Source: a virus. From it: a stretch of DNA of 41,073 bases. Position numbers and translations under genes: made by a program. Positions 1-9,110 of the stretch are shown here, one piece after another. Every line of letters begins with the position of its first letter. Positions within the stretch are counted from its first letter, which is position 1. The DNA is taken from positions 1 through 41,073 of IMG/VR virus record IMGVR_UViG_3300021371_000039, one strand, 5' to 3'. The notes under the pieces are model-generated. The model saw only the letters and a list, made by a program, of their open reading frames with translations. It did no database searches and was not told the DNA's origin.

Positions 1-242
1 AAGATTGGCCGGAAGGGCCAAACTCTGTAAAAGTTACTTATACTGCGGGGTATGAAGATACTCCATTAGATCTTAAACTAGCAGTAGTAGATTTAATTAC
101 TTTCTACGCAAAAGACGAATATAAAACCAGGCAAACTCTTTCAGGCGCAACCAGAGAAACCGGTGAGTCCAGTATGAGAAATAGTCCTGCTTTTCCAGAT
201 CACATCAAGCGTGTTCTTGATCTGTATAAACTTAATCCGTGA
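1..242 (+). CDS. Head-tail connector protein (gp6/phiE125 gp8-like), C-terminal part
   Basis: This is the 3' end of a gene that begins outside the window. The first full codon is at 3 and the TGA stop is at 240-242, giving 79 visible residues. The pattern V-x-V-T-Y-x-A-G-Y-E, then D-L-K-x-A-V-x-D-L-I and a Tyr/Arg-rich helix, is typical of the C-terminus of the small head-tail connector (adaptor) family that docks on the portal ring. Its position immediately before neck and tail genes agrees. The next gene starts at a GTG overlapping this stop (GTGA), so the two are translationally coupled. The identification rests on a short C-terminal stretch and gene order, so the exact connector family is uncertain. 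Confidence 0.7.
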   Translation, partial: DWPEGPNSVKVTYTAGYEDTPLDLKLAVVDLITFYAKDEYKTRQTLSGATRETGESSMRNSPAFPDHIKRVLDLYKLNP

Positions 243-1651
243 GTCGACAAAGTCTTATAAGATTCTTAACTAAGCTTGATAAAGAACTTTATGGGTCCAG
301 CTCGCAATACAGAAAAGAAGCTGATGGTCGAGAGATGTCTTTTACATTCAATGCAAATCGTTTTGTAGAAGCACTAAAAAAAGAATTTGAGTTTAGAAAG
401 TTATCGAAAGAGTTTAACTCTCAAGATATTCAAAACTTTATGTACAAAGGTGCAGGAAATATTCTCACAGCTTGTGCTAATAATGCAAAATCATTTAAAC
501 AGACTCGCGGTGTAATAATACGAAGAAATCAATATTCTCTAAAAGTAATTATTGCCACGGAAACAAACCCGAGAACAGATAAGAACTATAATAATTTTGA
601 TAAGTTAAAAAAGTTATATAAAACAGAATTAGATAGTTTTGTATTAAGTTTAAACGAGTATTTAAAAGCTAACTATGGTAAAAAACTTAATAAAGTAAAT
701 AAAAGATTTGATCAAAAAACTTACGAAAATTATCTAGAGGAAACAAATACTGAAATTCAATTCGGCTCAGATCTTATTGAAGGTGGGCACGAAGAAGGGC
801 AAGGAATTTTAGAGTCTAGAGTGGCGGATGCAATTGATACCGCTATAAATGAAAAGTATACTAGGCAGATTTTAAAAGATAATGTTGCAAACAATTTTGA
901 AGCTCTGGGCATTGACATAGGCTTTGTAAGAGACGACAAAACGGATAGTCACGCTATATTTGCTCAAAGTAGGGTAGAAAACCAGACTACAGGTTTTATG
1001 TCTGGACGAGAAAAATCCGAATTTAGAAAGCAACTGAAAATGGCTATTGAAAAACTACAAAGTAAAGAACCTATACAAGGCATAAAAGGTTCAGATTCTA
1101 TAGAAGAGTTCAAAGTAAAGCAAGTAAACTACAGTGTAATGACAGAGCTTGGCAAAGCTAAAAGTAAAAACGTAAAAGTTACTAAAGTTAAAAAGCCTAA
1201 AGCCACAAAAAGAAATGCTACCTCGTCTCAGAAAAGAAAATCTGGAAGAGTTGTAAATAGTGCCCTTCCCTTAGCAGCAGTGAAAAAAGGGGGAGGTAGA
1301 AAAAGTGGAACATCAGCAACAAGGGGCGGTGGAAGCGCCATTTCTTTGTTAAGATTTATAGAACTAATTAATAGACAACTGCCAGACACTGTAGCTAAAA
1401 ATATGGGTAGACCTGGACTAGAGTATAGAACAGGTCGGTTTGCTAGCTCAGTGAGAGTAACAGAAGTTGTTCCTACAACAAAAGGATTTCCAAGCGTAGG
1501 ATATACTTATATGAAAAATCCCTACCAAACTTTTGAACCGGGGTTCAGGCAAGGCAGCGTAGATCGAGATCCTCGAAGAGTTATTGATAGGTCTATTAGA
1601 GAGATAGCAGCGCAACTAGTAACAGTAAGATTATATACTAGGAGAGTATAA
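239..1651 (+). CDS. Neck / head-tail joining protein with long N-terminal extension
   Basis: The gene encodes 470 aa from a GTG start overlapping the previous stop by four bases. Residues 1-300 are Lys/Glu/Asn-rich and match no family I recognise. Residues about 305-365 form a basic, low-complexity linker rich in Lys, Arg, Ser and Gly. Residues 370-470 look like a separate small domain: a helix with LPDTVAKNMG, then YRTGRFASSVRV, a YTYMKNPYQTFEPG strand region, and a D-P-R-x-x-I-D-x-S-I-R-E-I-A helix. This last domain resembles HK97-gp10-type or neck proteins of marine phages. Sitting between connector and tail terminator, it probably helps join head to tail. The large extension is unusual, because gp10-type proteins are commonly little over 100 aa. 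Confidence 0.5.
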   Translation: MSRQSLIRFLTKLDKELYGSSSQYRKEADGREMSFTFNANRFVEALKKEFEFRKLSKEFNSQDIQNFMYKGAGNILTACANNAKSFKQTRGVIIRRNQYSLKVIIATETNPRTDKNYNNFDKLKKLYKTELDSFVLSLNEYLKANYGKKLNKVNKRFDQKTYENYLEETNTEIQFGSDLIEGGHEEGQGILESRVADAIDTAINEKYTRQILKDNVANNFEALGIDIGFVRDDKTDSHAIFAQSRVENQTTGFMSGREKSEFRKQLKMAIEKLQSKEPIQGIKGSDSIEEFKVKQVNYSVMTELGKAKSKNVKVTKVKKPKATKRNATSSQKRKSGRVVNSALPLAAVKKGGGRKSGTSATRGGGSAISLLRFIELINRQLPDTVAKNMGRPGLEYRTGRFASSVRVTEVVPTTKGFPSVGYTYMKNPYQTFEPGFRQGSVDRDPRRVIDRSIREIAAQLVTVRLYTRRV

Positions 1652-2103
1652 TGAGTAATAGATTATATACAACTCGTCGACAGTCTATAGTTGATGCTCT
1701 CGTAACTAAATTTAAAGACATAAACGGAACCGGGGATTTTTTAAGTAATGTTTATGGCAATGTGTCCCCTCGTTTAAAATTTTGGGATGAAGTTGAAGAT
1801 TTTCCTGCAATTCATTTAAACGCAGGCTCTGAAACTCGAGACTATCAAGGAGGCGGATATAAAGACCGCTTTTTAAGTGTAACAATTCGTATCTACGTTC
1901 GAGAAGAAGACGCAGTAGATGCTCTCGATAAACTACTCGAAGATGTAGAAAGTGTAGTAGAAGATAATTCACGTTTACAGTATACTGATCGTCAAGGAAA
2001 TGTTCAGTATACACAACAAATCACCATCCTTAGTATTGATACTGACGAGGGGGTGCTAGAGCCTTTAGGAGTAGGTGAAATACTTTTAGAGGTTCGATAT
2101 TAG
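1651..2103 (+). CDS. Tail terminator / tail completion protein (lambda gpU-like position)
   Basis: This 150-aa protein starts at an ATG sharing one base with the previous TAA (TAATG). It begins with a helix (RRQSIVDALVTKFK), continues with a segment naming the analysed coordinate (FPAIHLNAGSE), a strand pair (FLSVTIRIYVRE), and a helix (DALDKLLEDVESVVED), and ends in paired strands. This alpha/beta layout is that of tail-terminator proteins, which cap the tail tube at the head-proximal end. The gene lies directly upstream of the major tail protein, the usual place. The family assignment is by fold-like pattern and gene order, not by a diagnostic motif. Confidence 0.65.
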   Translation: MSNRLYTTRRQSIVDALVTKFKDINGTGDFLSNVYGNVSPRLKFWDEVEDFPAIHLNAGSETRDYQGGGYKDRFLSVTIRIYVREEDAVDALDKLLEDVESVVEDNSRLQYTDRQGNVQYTQQITILSIDTDEGVLEPLGVGEILLEVRY

Positions 2104-2162
2104 AAAATACTGGCACGAACAAACGTTCACGTCCAAGTCTTTTCAAGCATAGGAGATAAACT

Positions 2163-3431
2163 ATGGCAGATAATTTATATTTTAGCCGAGATACCAAATT
2201 GTACGCGACGTTCAAAAACGCGGCGGGTACAATTCAAGCGGCATTCGAGCTTCCTATTTTGGACGGCTTTAGCTTTTCACAAGCAAACAATACTTCAGAG
2301 ATTACTCTGAGCGAGATGGAGTCTTCGGCAGGTATAAGCCGTCGTGGTCGTCGTCTTTTCAACGATTCTTTGGCTCCAGCAGAGTGGAGTTTCTCTACTT
2401 ATGTTCGTCCTTTTGAAGGAGCCGCGGCAGGAGATTACGTTACTGGTGACAATCACGCAGTAGAAGAAGTTCTCTGGGCTCAAATGGCAGGTGCTGATTC
2501 TTATAATGAGACTACAGACGAGTTCGAATCTGCAAAGTTTTCGGACGCTCTTGTAACTGATACTGACGGCACTGATTTGGACATTAACTTTGCCTCTTCA
2601 AACCGTGCAGTACTTCAGCCAATGGATCTCTACTTTGTGATGGAAACAAACGCAACAAATCCAGTAGTATATAAGCTACAGGACGCTGCTGTAAACGAAG
2701 CAACTATTACTTTTGATGTAGACGGCATTGCTACGATTGAGTGGTCAGGTTTCGCAAAAGATATCAAAGACTGGACATCTAAAACTACAGTTTCTGGTAC
2801 TCCAACTGCGGCTACTGACGGCAATATTATTCTTGACTCTTCTGCAGATAATGCGTTTAACTACGATAATGGTGCTACTCTAGTGACTGCGAAGGACGAA
2901 GGCGTTTCAGCTACAGATAACTTTATTCGTAACCGCCTGACTCAGCTTTCTATTGTATCAGACGCTACTCTCCGAACTGAGTTTGGTGGTGCCAGTGGCT
3001 CTGATGGTATTTATAGTCTGACTCTAACGGGCGGAAGCATTACAATTTCTAACAACATTGAGTACTTGACTCCAGAAGAGATTGGTAAAGTAAATCTTCC
3101 TCTCGAAAACGTAACAGGATCTAGAAGTGTATCCGGGTCATTTACTTGTTATATTAACTTTGATGATTCTAGCAACGCCGGAACTTCAACAGACCTTTTC
3201 AACGACTTTAAAGGAACTGATGCACTTGACATTGTAACCAACAAGTTTGCTTTAGACTTTAAAATTGGAGGAGCTACAGGCAAGCGTTTAGAAGTAAGTA
3301 TGCCTACAGCACATATTGAGATTCCTGTAACAAATATCGAAGATGTCATTTCATTCGAGACTAACTTCCACGGGTTGCCAAGCAATATTTCAGGCACTGA
3401 TGAAGTAACTCTTGCTTATTTCGGTGCATAA
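2163..3431 (+). CDS. Major tail (tube) protein
   Basis: The 422-aa product has a strong ribosome site (AGGAGA) just upstream of ATG 2163. It is acidic and beta-rich, beginning MADNLYFSRDTKLYATF, with a segment LAPAEWSFSTYVRPF and many Thr/Ser-rich strands. These are features of siphovirus tube subunits that stack as hexameric rings around the tape measure. It follows the tail terminator and precedes the chaperones, as in lambda (V then G/T). At 422 aa it is larger than lambda gpV (246 aa), so it probably carries an extra surface domain in the middle or C-terminal part. A strong hairpin terminator directly after the gene fits a highly expressed structural protein. Confidence 0.75.
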   Translation: MADNLYFSRDTKLYATFKNAAGTIQAAFELPILDGFSFSQANNTSEITLSEMESSAGISRRGRRLFNDSLAPAEWSFSTYVRPFEGAAAGDYVTGDNHAVEEVLWAQMAGADSYNETTDEFESAKFSDALVTDTDGTDLDINFASSNRAVLQPMDLYFVMETNATNPVVYKLQDAAVNEATITFDVDGIATIEWSGFAKDIKDWTSKTTVSGTPTAATDGNIILDSSADNAFNYDNGATLVTAKDEGVSATDNFIRNRLTQLSIVSDATLRTEFGGASGSDGIYSLTLTGGSITISNNIEYLTPEEIGKVNLPLENVTGSRSVSGSFTCYINFDDSSNAGTSTDLFNDFKGTDALDIVTNKFALDFKIGGATGKRLEVSMPTAHIEIPVTNIEDVISFETNFHGLPSNISGTDEVTLAYFGA

Positions 3432-3450
3432 TTAAAATAAAAAATGTTCT

Positions 3451-3475
3451 GAGCGGGCTCCGGCCCGCTTTTTTA
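3451..3475 (+). terminator. Rho-independent terminator after major tail gene
   Basis: The stem GCGGGC (3453-3458), loop TCCG and GCCCGC (3463-3468), extended by an A-T and a G-T pair, is followed at once by six T residues. It lies 20 bases after the stop codon of the tail tube gene and just before a new promoter, so it marks a transcription-unit border. Confidence 0.9.
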
Positions 3476-3496
3476 TTGACCTTAAAAAAATAATTC

Positions 3497-3525
3497 TTGA
3501 CATTTTACTCCCACTCAACTATAAT
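3497..3525 (+). promoter_or_regulatory. Perfect sigma70 promoter for the tail chaperone-J unit
   Basis: TTGACA at 3497-3502 and TATAAT at 3520-3525 are separated by exactly 17 bases, a complete match to the bacterial housekeeping consensus. Transcription should start near 3532, giving a leader of about 35 bases with an AAAGGA ribosome site (3555-3560) before ATG 3567. The promoter sits between a terminator and the tail chaperone gene. The CTTGACATT core is shared with the promoter at 22052. Confidence 0.9.
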
Positions 3526-3566
3526 TACACAATAGAATCTTCCCACGTTATATAAAAGGACAAAAA

Positions 3567-3989
3567 ATGAGCGATTCACCAATTTCTTTATCGAGTCTAA
3601 TGACTCCAAGTAAAACAGTAACAATCGACTTTCCAGGATTTACTGGTATGGACATTGAGTTAACCTACCTTGGTCGAGATGAGTTAATTAAACTTCGCAA
3701 AAGATGTGTTACCACAAAATTTGATAAGCGAACTCGACAACCTGAAGAAATCCTCGATGAAGATAAATTTTTAACAGAGTATTGTAAAGCAGTAATTAAA
3801 GGATGGTCTGGCCTAAAATATCGTTACCTAGAAGAGCTTCTTTTGGTAGACGTATCAGAGCTTGACCCTGAAGATGAACTTGTTTTTACTCAAGAAAACG
3901 CTGAGTTACTAATGAAGAACTCAACTACATTTGATAGTTGGGTGACAGAAACAGTAGGTGACTTGGAAAATTTTACTGGGAGCAAATAG
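3567..3989 (+). CDS. Tail assembly chaperone, lambda gpG-like
   Basis: The 140-aa protein is the first gene of the second transcription unit. It is acidic, starts SDSPISLSSLMTPSKTV, contains an early strand pair (TVTIDFPGFTGMDIELTYLG) and a helical C-terminal half. In this position, upstream of the tape measure and with an overlapping -1 reading frame, it corresponds to lambda gpG, which coats and solubilises the tape measure during tail assembly. Just before its stop the sequence A-AAT-TTT provides a -1 slippery site, so a fraction of ribosomes should continue into the T-like frame. The gpG role is inferred from architecture, because sequence conservation in this family is weak. Confidence 0.75.
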   Translation: MSDSPISLSSLMTPSKTVTIDFPGFTGMDIELTYLGRDELIKLRKRCVTTKFDKRTRQPEEILDEDKFLTEYCKAVIKGWSGLKYRYLEELLLVDVSELDPEDELVFTQENAELLMKNSTTFDSWVTETVGDLENFTGSK

Positions 3990-4013
3990 AGTCGATTCGC
4001 AGTCTACTGCGAA
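3968..4013 (+). promoter_or_regulatory. Programmed -1 ribosomal frameshift site (G to GT)
   Basis: In the G reading frame the codons run GAA AAT TTT ACT, so bases 3968-3974 read A-AAT-TTT, a canonical X-XXY-YYZ heptamer where both tRNAs can re-pair after slipping back one base. The -1 frame is open from here to 4408. A hairpin with a 7-bp stem (TTCGCAG/CTGCGAA, 3996-4013, loop TCTA) lies 21 bases downstream. This is farther than the usual stimulator spacing of about 5-9 bases, so its part in frameshifting is doubtful. Confidence 0.8.
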
Positions 4014-4408
4014 AGTATGTAAATGAATCTGACTCAAAAGTAGATATAGATAAGTATCTACTTATTTGCGATCAACTAGGTCAAGAACCCGACCCTGCCA
4101 AAATGCCGCTCGAGCTTTCGGATTTTCCCGAAGAAGTTCAAGTGGCATTTTTTATGTTTAGCCTACTGCCAGATCACTGGGAGGGGATGTCAGGTAGCTA
4201 CATGGGAAAATACTGGGACGGCATAGAATATTACTTTAAACTCTACGAAGTTCTAGAACCAAAAACAATTATGTACATTATGAAAATGTATGAAGGAATT
4301 ATAGTAGAGCATAGAGCTGAAAAAGCAGAACAACGACGTAAGGCGGAGGAGAGAAAAACAAAATCCGCAGGTGGGGGTAAATCTTACGCCCATAATGTGA
4401 AAGGCTAA
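3974..4408 (+). CDS. T-like C-terminal extension of the tail chaperone GT fusion
   Basis: This is the -1 frame segment reached by frameshifting at 3968-3974. Read as a fusion, G contributes 136 residues and this segment 144, giving a GT protein of 280 aa. The segment begins YWEQIESIRSLLRKYV and ends in a basic helix (EKAEQRRKAEERKTKSAGGGK). The first 43 codons before the internal ATG 4103 encode a sensible helical sequence (IDKYLLICDQLGQEPD), which supports production by frameshifting rather than initiation at 4103. In lambda the T domain recruits the major tail protein to the G-coated tape measure. It ends in TAATG, overlapping the tape measure start. Confidence 0.75.
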   Translation, partial: YWEQIESIRSLLRKYVNESDSKVDIDKYLLICDQLGQEPDPAKMPLELSDFPEEVQVAFFMFSLLPDHWEGMSGSYMGKYWDGIEYYFKLYEVLEPKTIMYIMKMYEGIIVEHRAEKAEQRRKAEERKTKSAGGGKSYAHNVKG

Positions 4409-7400
4409 TGGCAAATAACAAAATTACTATTGATGTAGAAGTCAATGGAAAAATGGAAAAAGCCACTCTTAGTACGAAAAAACTTCGTAAAGAGTTAAAT
4501 AAGGCAGATAAGGCTCAAGAAGGTCTTAACACTAGCACTCGCAAAGGCTATCGTGCTTCACAAGGTGCCGCTCAAAATACGTCAAATTCCACAAAAGCAT
4601 TCTCAAAGCAGGCAGGAGTTGTAGGCGGACTTGTTCCTATCTATGCAACTTTTGCTGCAAACGTATTTGCCGTAAGTGCTGCTTTTGGTGTTCTTAGCAG
4701 AAATGCGGCAGTTCAACAATTAGAAACAAGCTTAACCAATATTGGTATTGCAGCAGGTAAAAACTTACCGCAAGTTGCGAGCAATCTTAAAGACATTACA
4801 GGAGGGGCTATTTCTACAGAAGCAGCTCTTCGCGCAACTGCTATAGCGACTACTTCTGGGTTTAGCACTAAACAACTACAAGACCTAACCAAAGTTGCAA
4901 CGGGTGCATCAATCGCTCTTGGTAGAAATCTACCAGATGCTCTTGATCGTCTTGTTCGAGGTACTGCAAAGCTTGAACCAGAAATTCTTGACGAACTCGG
5001 AATTATTGTTCGACTCGATCAAGCAACTCGAGAGTATGCTGCAAGCTTGGGTAAAACAGCTTCTGAGCTTACTCAGTTTGAGCGTCAACAAGCGTTTTTA
5101 AATGCTACAATTGATCAAGGACTAAGTAAGTATGAAAAAATTGCTCAAACTGTAGATCCTAACCCTTATGATCGTCTCGGTGCAGCGTTTACAGATTTGA
5201 CAAAAGCAAGTGTTGAACTGGCAAATAAAGGTCTTGTTCCTATAATTGAGTTTTTATCTGCAAGTCCAACAGCTTTATTTGCTGCATTAGGTCTTTTTAG
5301 TACTACTATAGTAAGTCAAATTATTCCTGCAATTTCTGATATGGCGGATGCCTCTGCGCTGAGATTTCAGGCTACTGCAAAAGAAGCAAAAAAAGCAGCA
5401 AAAAAGATTACGAATGAGTATGCAGAAGCCGCAAAAGGAATTCAGACCTATGACTTTATGCCTAAAGGGTTTAGAGAGCTAGCGCCTACTTTAAAAGCAG
5501 GAACAAAAGATTTAAAAGTATATGATAAATCAATAAAGAGTTTAACAATTTCATCTACCAGAAGACGGCAAGAAATTAATAAAGTTAAAGCTGCTACAGC
5601 CGAGCTTTCTGGATTTCAAAAACAGGCAAGTCTAGAGTATCTGAAGATGAAAGAAGCAGAGCTTGCAGCTATTGATGCAGAGATTACTCGCATAGAAAGA
5701 CTTAGATCAATTCAACAATCGGGATTTGTTGGGCCAGTTGTAGTAGGCGGCGGAAACGTACAAAAAGCACAAAAAGCGGCAAGAGTCTCGGGTGCTCGTG
5801 CAGCAAGTCAAGATATAGAAAAGAAAGCTTTAGATAAAATTGGATCAGCAGGAGCTCTTGGCGCCTTGGGTATCTTTGCCTCTACTCTTCCCCAATTTAC
5901 AAAAAACCTAGACGACTTAGAGGGCGCGACAGAAAAGACTAAGCAAGGGTTTAGAAGTTTAGGAAGTGCTGGTAAGTTGTTGGGAGCAGTGTTTAGTAAA
6001 CTACTCGGACCTTTAAGCCTCGCGCTTCTTGGATACTCGCTACTTGCTCCAGTTATTGACAAGTTATTTTTTAAAGAAGACAAGTTAAAAAAAGTCACAG
6101 ATGAAGTTGCCTCAAGCTTTGGTAATGTAGGAAAAGTTGTAGTAGCTTTGAAAAAAGAGCTAGTAACAACAAGCAACAGTGTTACAGAAACTTATCGTAA
6201 AATGGAAGTTGCCGCAGGAATTGTAGACCAAACGGCGGGAGCTTTCGCAACTCTACAAGATAAAGCGGACGAAATAACATTAGATAAGTTAAACACAGAA
6301 ATTGAAAAGTTACTAGAAACAGAGCAAAAGAGAAAAGCATTAGAAGAATCTGGAGCCAAGGGCCGAGGATATCAAGGGCAATACTTAGCCTTAACCAATT
6401 CAGTAGAAGCAACAAGACTAGAAATAGATAAGCTTTTAGATAGTGTTGGAAAAGTTCCCGTAGAAAACGCTTTAGTAGTTTTAACAAAAAAATTCAAAAT
6501 CTTAGAAAGTAGTGGCGCTACTGATCTATTCCCAGAGATACAATCTACATATAGAAAACTAATAGACGAGTTGAAAAATAAAAAACCAGGTGAACTGATA
6601 GAGTTAGATTCTGTTATTGATGACTTAGATAGCTCTACCAAAGGTTTTAAACAACTAGAAAGTGCTACTAAAGCATCCGCACAAGCTTTACAAGAGTTTG
6701 ACGCTGCTCGAGCAAAGCTAACAGCAGGGGATAGAAGTAGGTATTCTCAAAGTATTAAAGCGGGCGAAAGGTATGTAAACGAACTGACAGCCCAAATACA
6801 GGGCTTAGAGGGAGGCATGACTGCAGATATGTCTTACTTCGGAGGGTTTGGTAGTGGTACTAAAGTTTCTGAATTATCAGACTCGGATCAAGCTCAAGCA
6901 AAGTTTTTAGAAAAACAGCTAGTCCTGACAGAGGGGTCTATAGATCTCGCTAGTTCACTGCTAAGATTTCAAAAACAATACAACGGAGAATTACTTAAAG
7001 CAGAAGATACTTTAGTAACAAATAAAGGGGTATTAAAAGAGCAGGAAACTATTTTAAAAAGAATTAATAACTTAGTAAGTCTTGGAGGAGGATTCATCGA
7101 AGCCCAACTTAAGCAAGAAGACGAGGTTAGAAAAACTAAAATAGAAGTTCTTGACGCTCAGAAAGATTTGAATAATAAGTTAATGGAGTCTGAAGAAGCT
7201 GCTTTAGCCAATAAAATACTACAAGCAGAAATTAATGCACTTAAAGCAGAAGAAAACAATACTGCACTCAGAACGTACAGAAGAGTCCAAGACGCTGTAA
7301 AACTTACTCAAGAGCAACTATCTTTAGAGCAGAAAAAGCTCGACGTGATAAAAAGACAAAACGATGCAGCAGATAAAAGGGATGCATTAGAACTTAGAAA

Positions 7401-9108
7401 GCTAGAAAGAGCTAGAAAAAATGAATCGAGAACTTCTGCATTCACAGAAGAAGAGGATAGGTTAAAAGATCAACTTGCTCTTGCAGAAAAAAATCTAGAA
7501 AGAAATGAAGCCTTCATAAAAGCTGAAGCCAACATGAAAAAAGCGAATGTCGCTTTAGAGTTCATGCTTTTAGAAGCAAAATATAAGTTCTTAGAGGCAG
7601 AAGCTAAAAATCTTGCTATTGAACTTCGTGCGGACAAGGTAAATGCTGATGGAACAGTAACTAAAGCTAGTCCTGAGCAAAGAGCGTTAGCGGACGAATT
7701 GGACAAGTCCACTAAAACATATGCTGATTTAGCAAAAAAATTAGGAACTAAAGGTTTAAAAGTTACTATAGGGGCCGATGGCTCTATACTGACCGAAGGG
7801 GGCACTGAAGGCGGGCTCTTTAATCAAATTATTGGAGTTATAGATGCCGAAAAGTTTAATTCCTTAGATGAACTTAACGAAAAAATTGATGTACTTAAAG
7901 ATAAACTAGCAGACTTCGACACAGTAGAAATGGCTCTACAAGCAGGATTCGATGCAATGAGCTCGGGCTTTAGCACTTTCTTTACAGATGTAATAAATGG
8001 AACAAAGTCTGTAAAAGACGCTTTTGGTGACTTAGCAAATAGCATTATTCAATCAATGCAAAAAGTATTTGCAGACAAAGTTGCACAAAGCTTTATGGGG
8101 TTTTTAGAAGGAAAACTCACTGGCGAAAATGCAATGTTTGGTGGATTTTTTACGAAGTTCTTTAAACCGTCCGGAGCAAAAGAAGAGTCAAAAGACCCTT
8201 TAGCTACTGGAGGATACTCTTCAGAGAGTATAGATGATCAAATAAACTCTTTAAATACCCCTGCTGCGGTGGCTTCGGCTAGCGGAGACATGGGCGGTAT
8301 GGCGGGTGGTATTATGGGAGGAAAGGGCTTAGATGGTATGGGGCTAGGAGCGAGCGCGAGCATGCCCGTATATGTTACTATGGTAGCAGATCCTATGGCG
8401 GGCATGGGAGGAGCTGACGCAGGGGGAGCTGCTACGGGACCTGGTGTTGGTCCTGACGGAGAATCTTCGGATCCAGCTGCTAAAGCAACGAAAGAAAATA
8501 CTGAGGCAACAAAAGAGCTTAGTTTGCAAACTGCTTCAATGGTAACAGGTAGTTTAGCCGTATTAGCGGGTCTTACAGGAAATGAAAAAGCAGCTAAGGC
8601 TCTTGGAATGGTAACAGCAGCATTACAAGCAATACAAGCTATCCAATATTTATGGGATAAGTTTTTTACTCCTAAAAAGATAGCAGTGGAAACAGCAAAT
8701 ACCACCGCGATTGTAGCAAATACTGCCGCTATAGCTGCTTCTAGTATTGTTCCCGGCGCTAGAACTGGAGGAGTTCTAAGTAATGGACAAAAGATGGCAG
8801 GTTACTCTGCTGGAGGAATCTCAAAAGGAGCAATTGGCGGATACCCTGCAATTTTACATGGAACTGAAGCAGTGGTTCCTCTTCCAAATGGAAAGTCAAT
8901 TCCTGTAGAAATGTCTGGAGGCGGAGGTTCTCAACAAAATAATGTGAGTGTAAATGTTGTTATGAATAGTGATGGAACTTCGAGCGAAAATAGTAAGGAC
9001 GATAATCAAGATTTATCAAAACTTGGAAAGAACATATCCTTAGCAGTTCAAGAAGAGCTTAGAAAGCAGAAACGTAATGGCGGGATGTTGAGCCCGTATG
9101 GAGCATAA
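4408..9108 (+). CDS. Tape measure protein
   Basis: At 1566 aa this is the usual size class of a siphovirus tape measure, which sets tail length and is ejected with the DNA. The N-terminus is Lys-rich and helical. Hydrophobic stretches lie at about residues 71-96, 288-310 and 521-552 and again near the C-terminus. Long charged coiled-coil segments fill about 600-1080, with many Glu/Lys/Leu heptads such as ALELRKLERARKNESRTS. Residues about 1290-1370 are Gly/Met/Ala-rich and flexible. The C-terminus holds GYSAGGISKGAIGGYPAILHGTE-type sequence, common at the tail-tip end of tape measures. No lytic transglycosylase or peptidase motif was seen. It starts inside the stop of the T frame. At roughly 1.5 A per residue a tail on the order of 200 nm is implied. 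Confidence 0.92.
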   Translation: MANNKITIDVEVNGKMEKATLSTKKLRKELNKADKAQEGLNTSTRKGYRASQGAAQNTSNSTKAFSKQAGVVGGLVPIYATFAANVFAVSAAFGVLSRNAAVQQLETSLTNIGIAAGKNLPQVASNLKDITGGAISTEAALRATAIATTSGFSTKQLQDLTKVATGASIALGRNLPDALDRLVRGTAKLEPEILDELGIIVRLDQATREYAASLGKTASELTQFERQQAFLNATIDQGLSKYEKIAQTVDPNPYDRLGAAFTDLTKASVELANKGLVPIIEFLSASPTALFAALGLFSTTIVSQIIPAISDMADASALRFQATAKEAKKAAKKITNEYAEAAKGIQTYDFMPKGFRELAPTLKAGTKDLKVYDKSIKSLTISSTRRRQEINKVKAATAELSGFQKQASLEYLKMKEAELAAIDAEITRIERLRSIQQSGFVGPVVVGGGNVQKAQKAARVSGARAASQDIEKKALDKIGSAGALGALGIFASTLPQFTKNLDDLEGATEKTKQGFRSLGSAGKLLGAVFSKLLGPLSLALLGYSLLAPVIDKLFFKEDKLKKVTDEVASSFGNVGKVVVALKKELVTTSNSVTETYRKMEVAAGIVDQTAGAFATLQDKADEITLDKLNTEIEKLLETEQKRKALEESGAKGRGYQGQYLALTNSVEATRLEIDKLLDSVGKVPVENALVVLTKKFKILESSGATDLFPEIQSTYRKLIDELKNKKPGELIELDSVIDDLDSSTKGFKQLESATKASAQALQEFDAARAKLTAGDRSRYSQSIKAGERYVNELTAQIQGLEGGMTADMSYFGGFGSGTKVSELSDSDQAQAKFLEKQLVLTEGSIDLASSLLRFQKQYNGELLKAEDTLVTNKGVLKEQETILKRINNLVSLGGGFIEAQLKQEDEVRKTKIEVLDAQKDLNNKLMESEEAALANKILQAEINALKAEENNTALRTYRRVQDAVKLTQEQLSLEQKKLDVIKRQNDAADKRDALELRKLERARKNESRTSAFTEEEDRLKDQLALAEKNLERNEAFIKAEANMKKANVALEFMLLEAKYKFLEAEAKNLAIELRADKVNADGTVTKASPEQRALADELDKSTKTYADLAKKLGTKGLKVTIGADGSILTEGGTEGGLFNQIIGVIDAEKFNSLDELNEKIDVLKDKLADFDTVEMALQAGFDAMSSGFSTFFTDVINGTKSVKDAFGDLANSIIQSMQKVFADKVAQSFMGFLEGKLTGENAMFGGFFTKFFKPSGAKEESKDPLATGGYSSESIDDQINSLNTPAAVASASGDMGGMAGGIMGGKGLDGMGLGASASMPVYVTMVADPMAGMGGADAGGAATGPGVGPDGESSDPAAKATKENTEATKELSLQTASMVTGSLAVLAGLTGNEKAAKALGMVTAALQAIQAIQYLWDKFFTPKKIAVETANTTAIVANTAAIAASSIVPGARTGGVLSNGQKMAGYSAGGISKGAIGGYPAILHGTEAVVPLPNGKSIPVEMSGGGGSQQNNVSVNVVMNSDGTSSENSKDDNQDLSKLGKNISLAVQEELRKQKRNGGMLSPYGA

Positions 9109-9110
9109 GA

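Noticed and set aside
2104-2162. Possible promoter or hairpin between tail terminator and major tail genes
   Set aside because: Only short ACGT-type self-complementary bits occur and no -35/-10 pair is convincing. The clear element is the AGGAGA ribosome site.
4103-4408. Independent tail chaperone T gene starting at ATG 4103
   Set aside because: The open -1 frame extends back to the slippery heptamer with sensible coding, and no good ribosome site precedes 4103.
4895-5101. 68-aa + strand open frame within the tape measure gene
   Set aside because: It is out of frame in a clearly coding region and has no start signal. It is a Leu-rich shadow.
8238-8705. 155-aa - strand open frame inside the tape measure gene
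   Set aside because: Pro/Ala-rich shadow of the Gly/Ala-rich tape measure region, without ribosome site or promoter.
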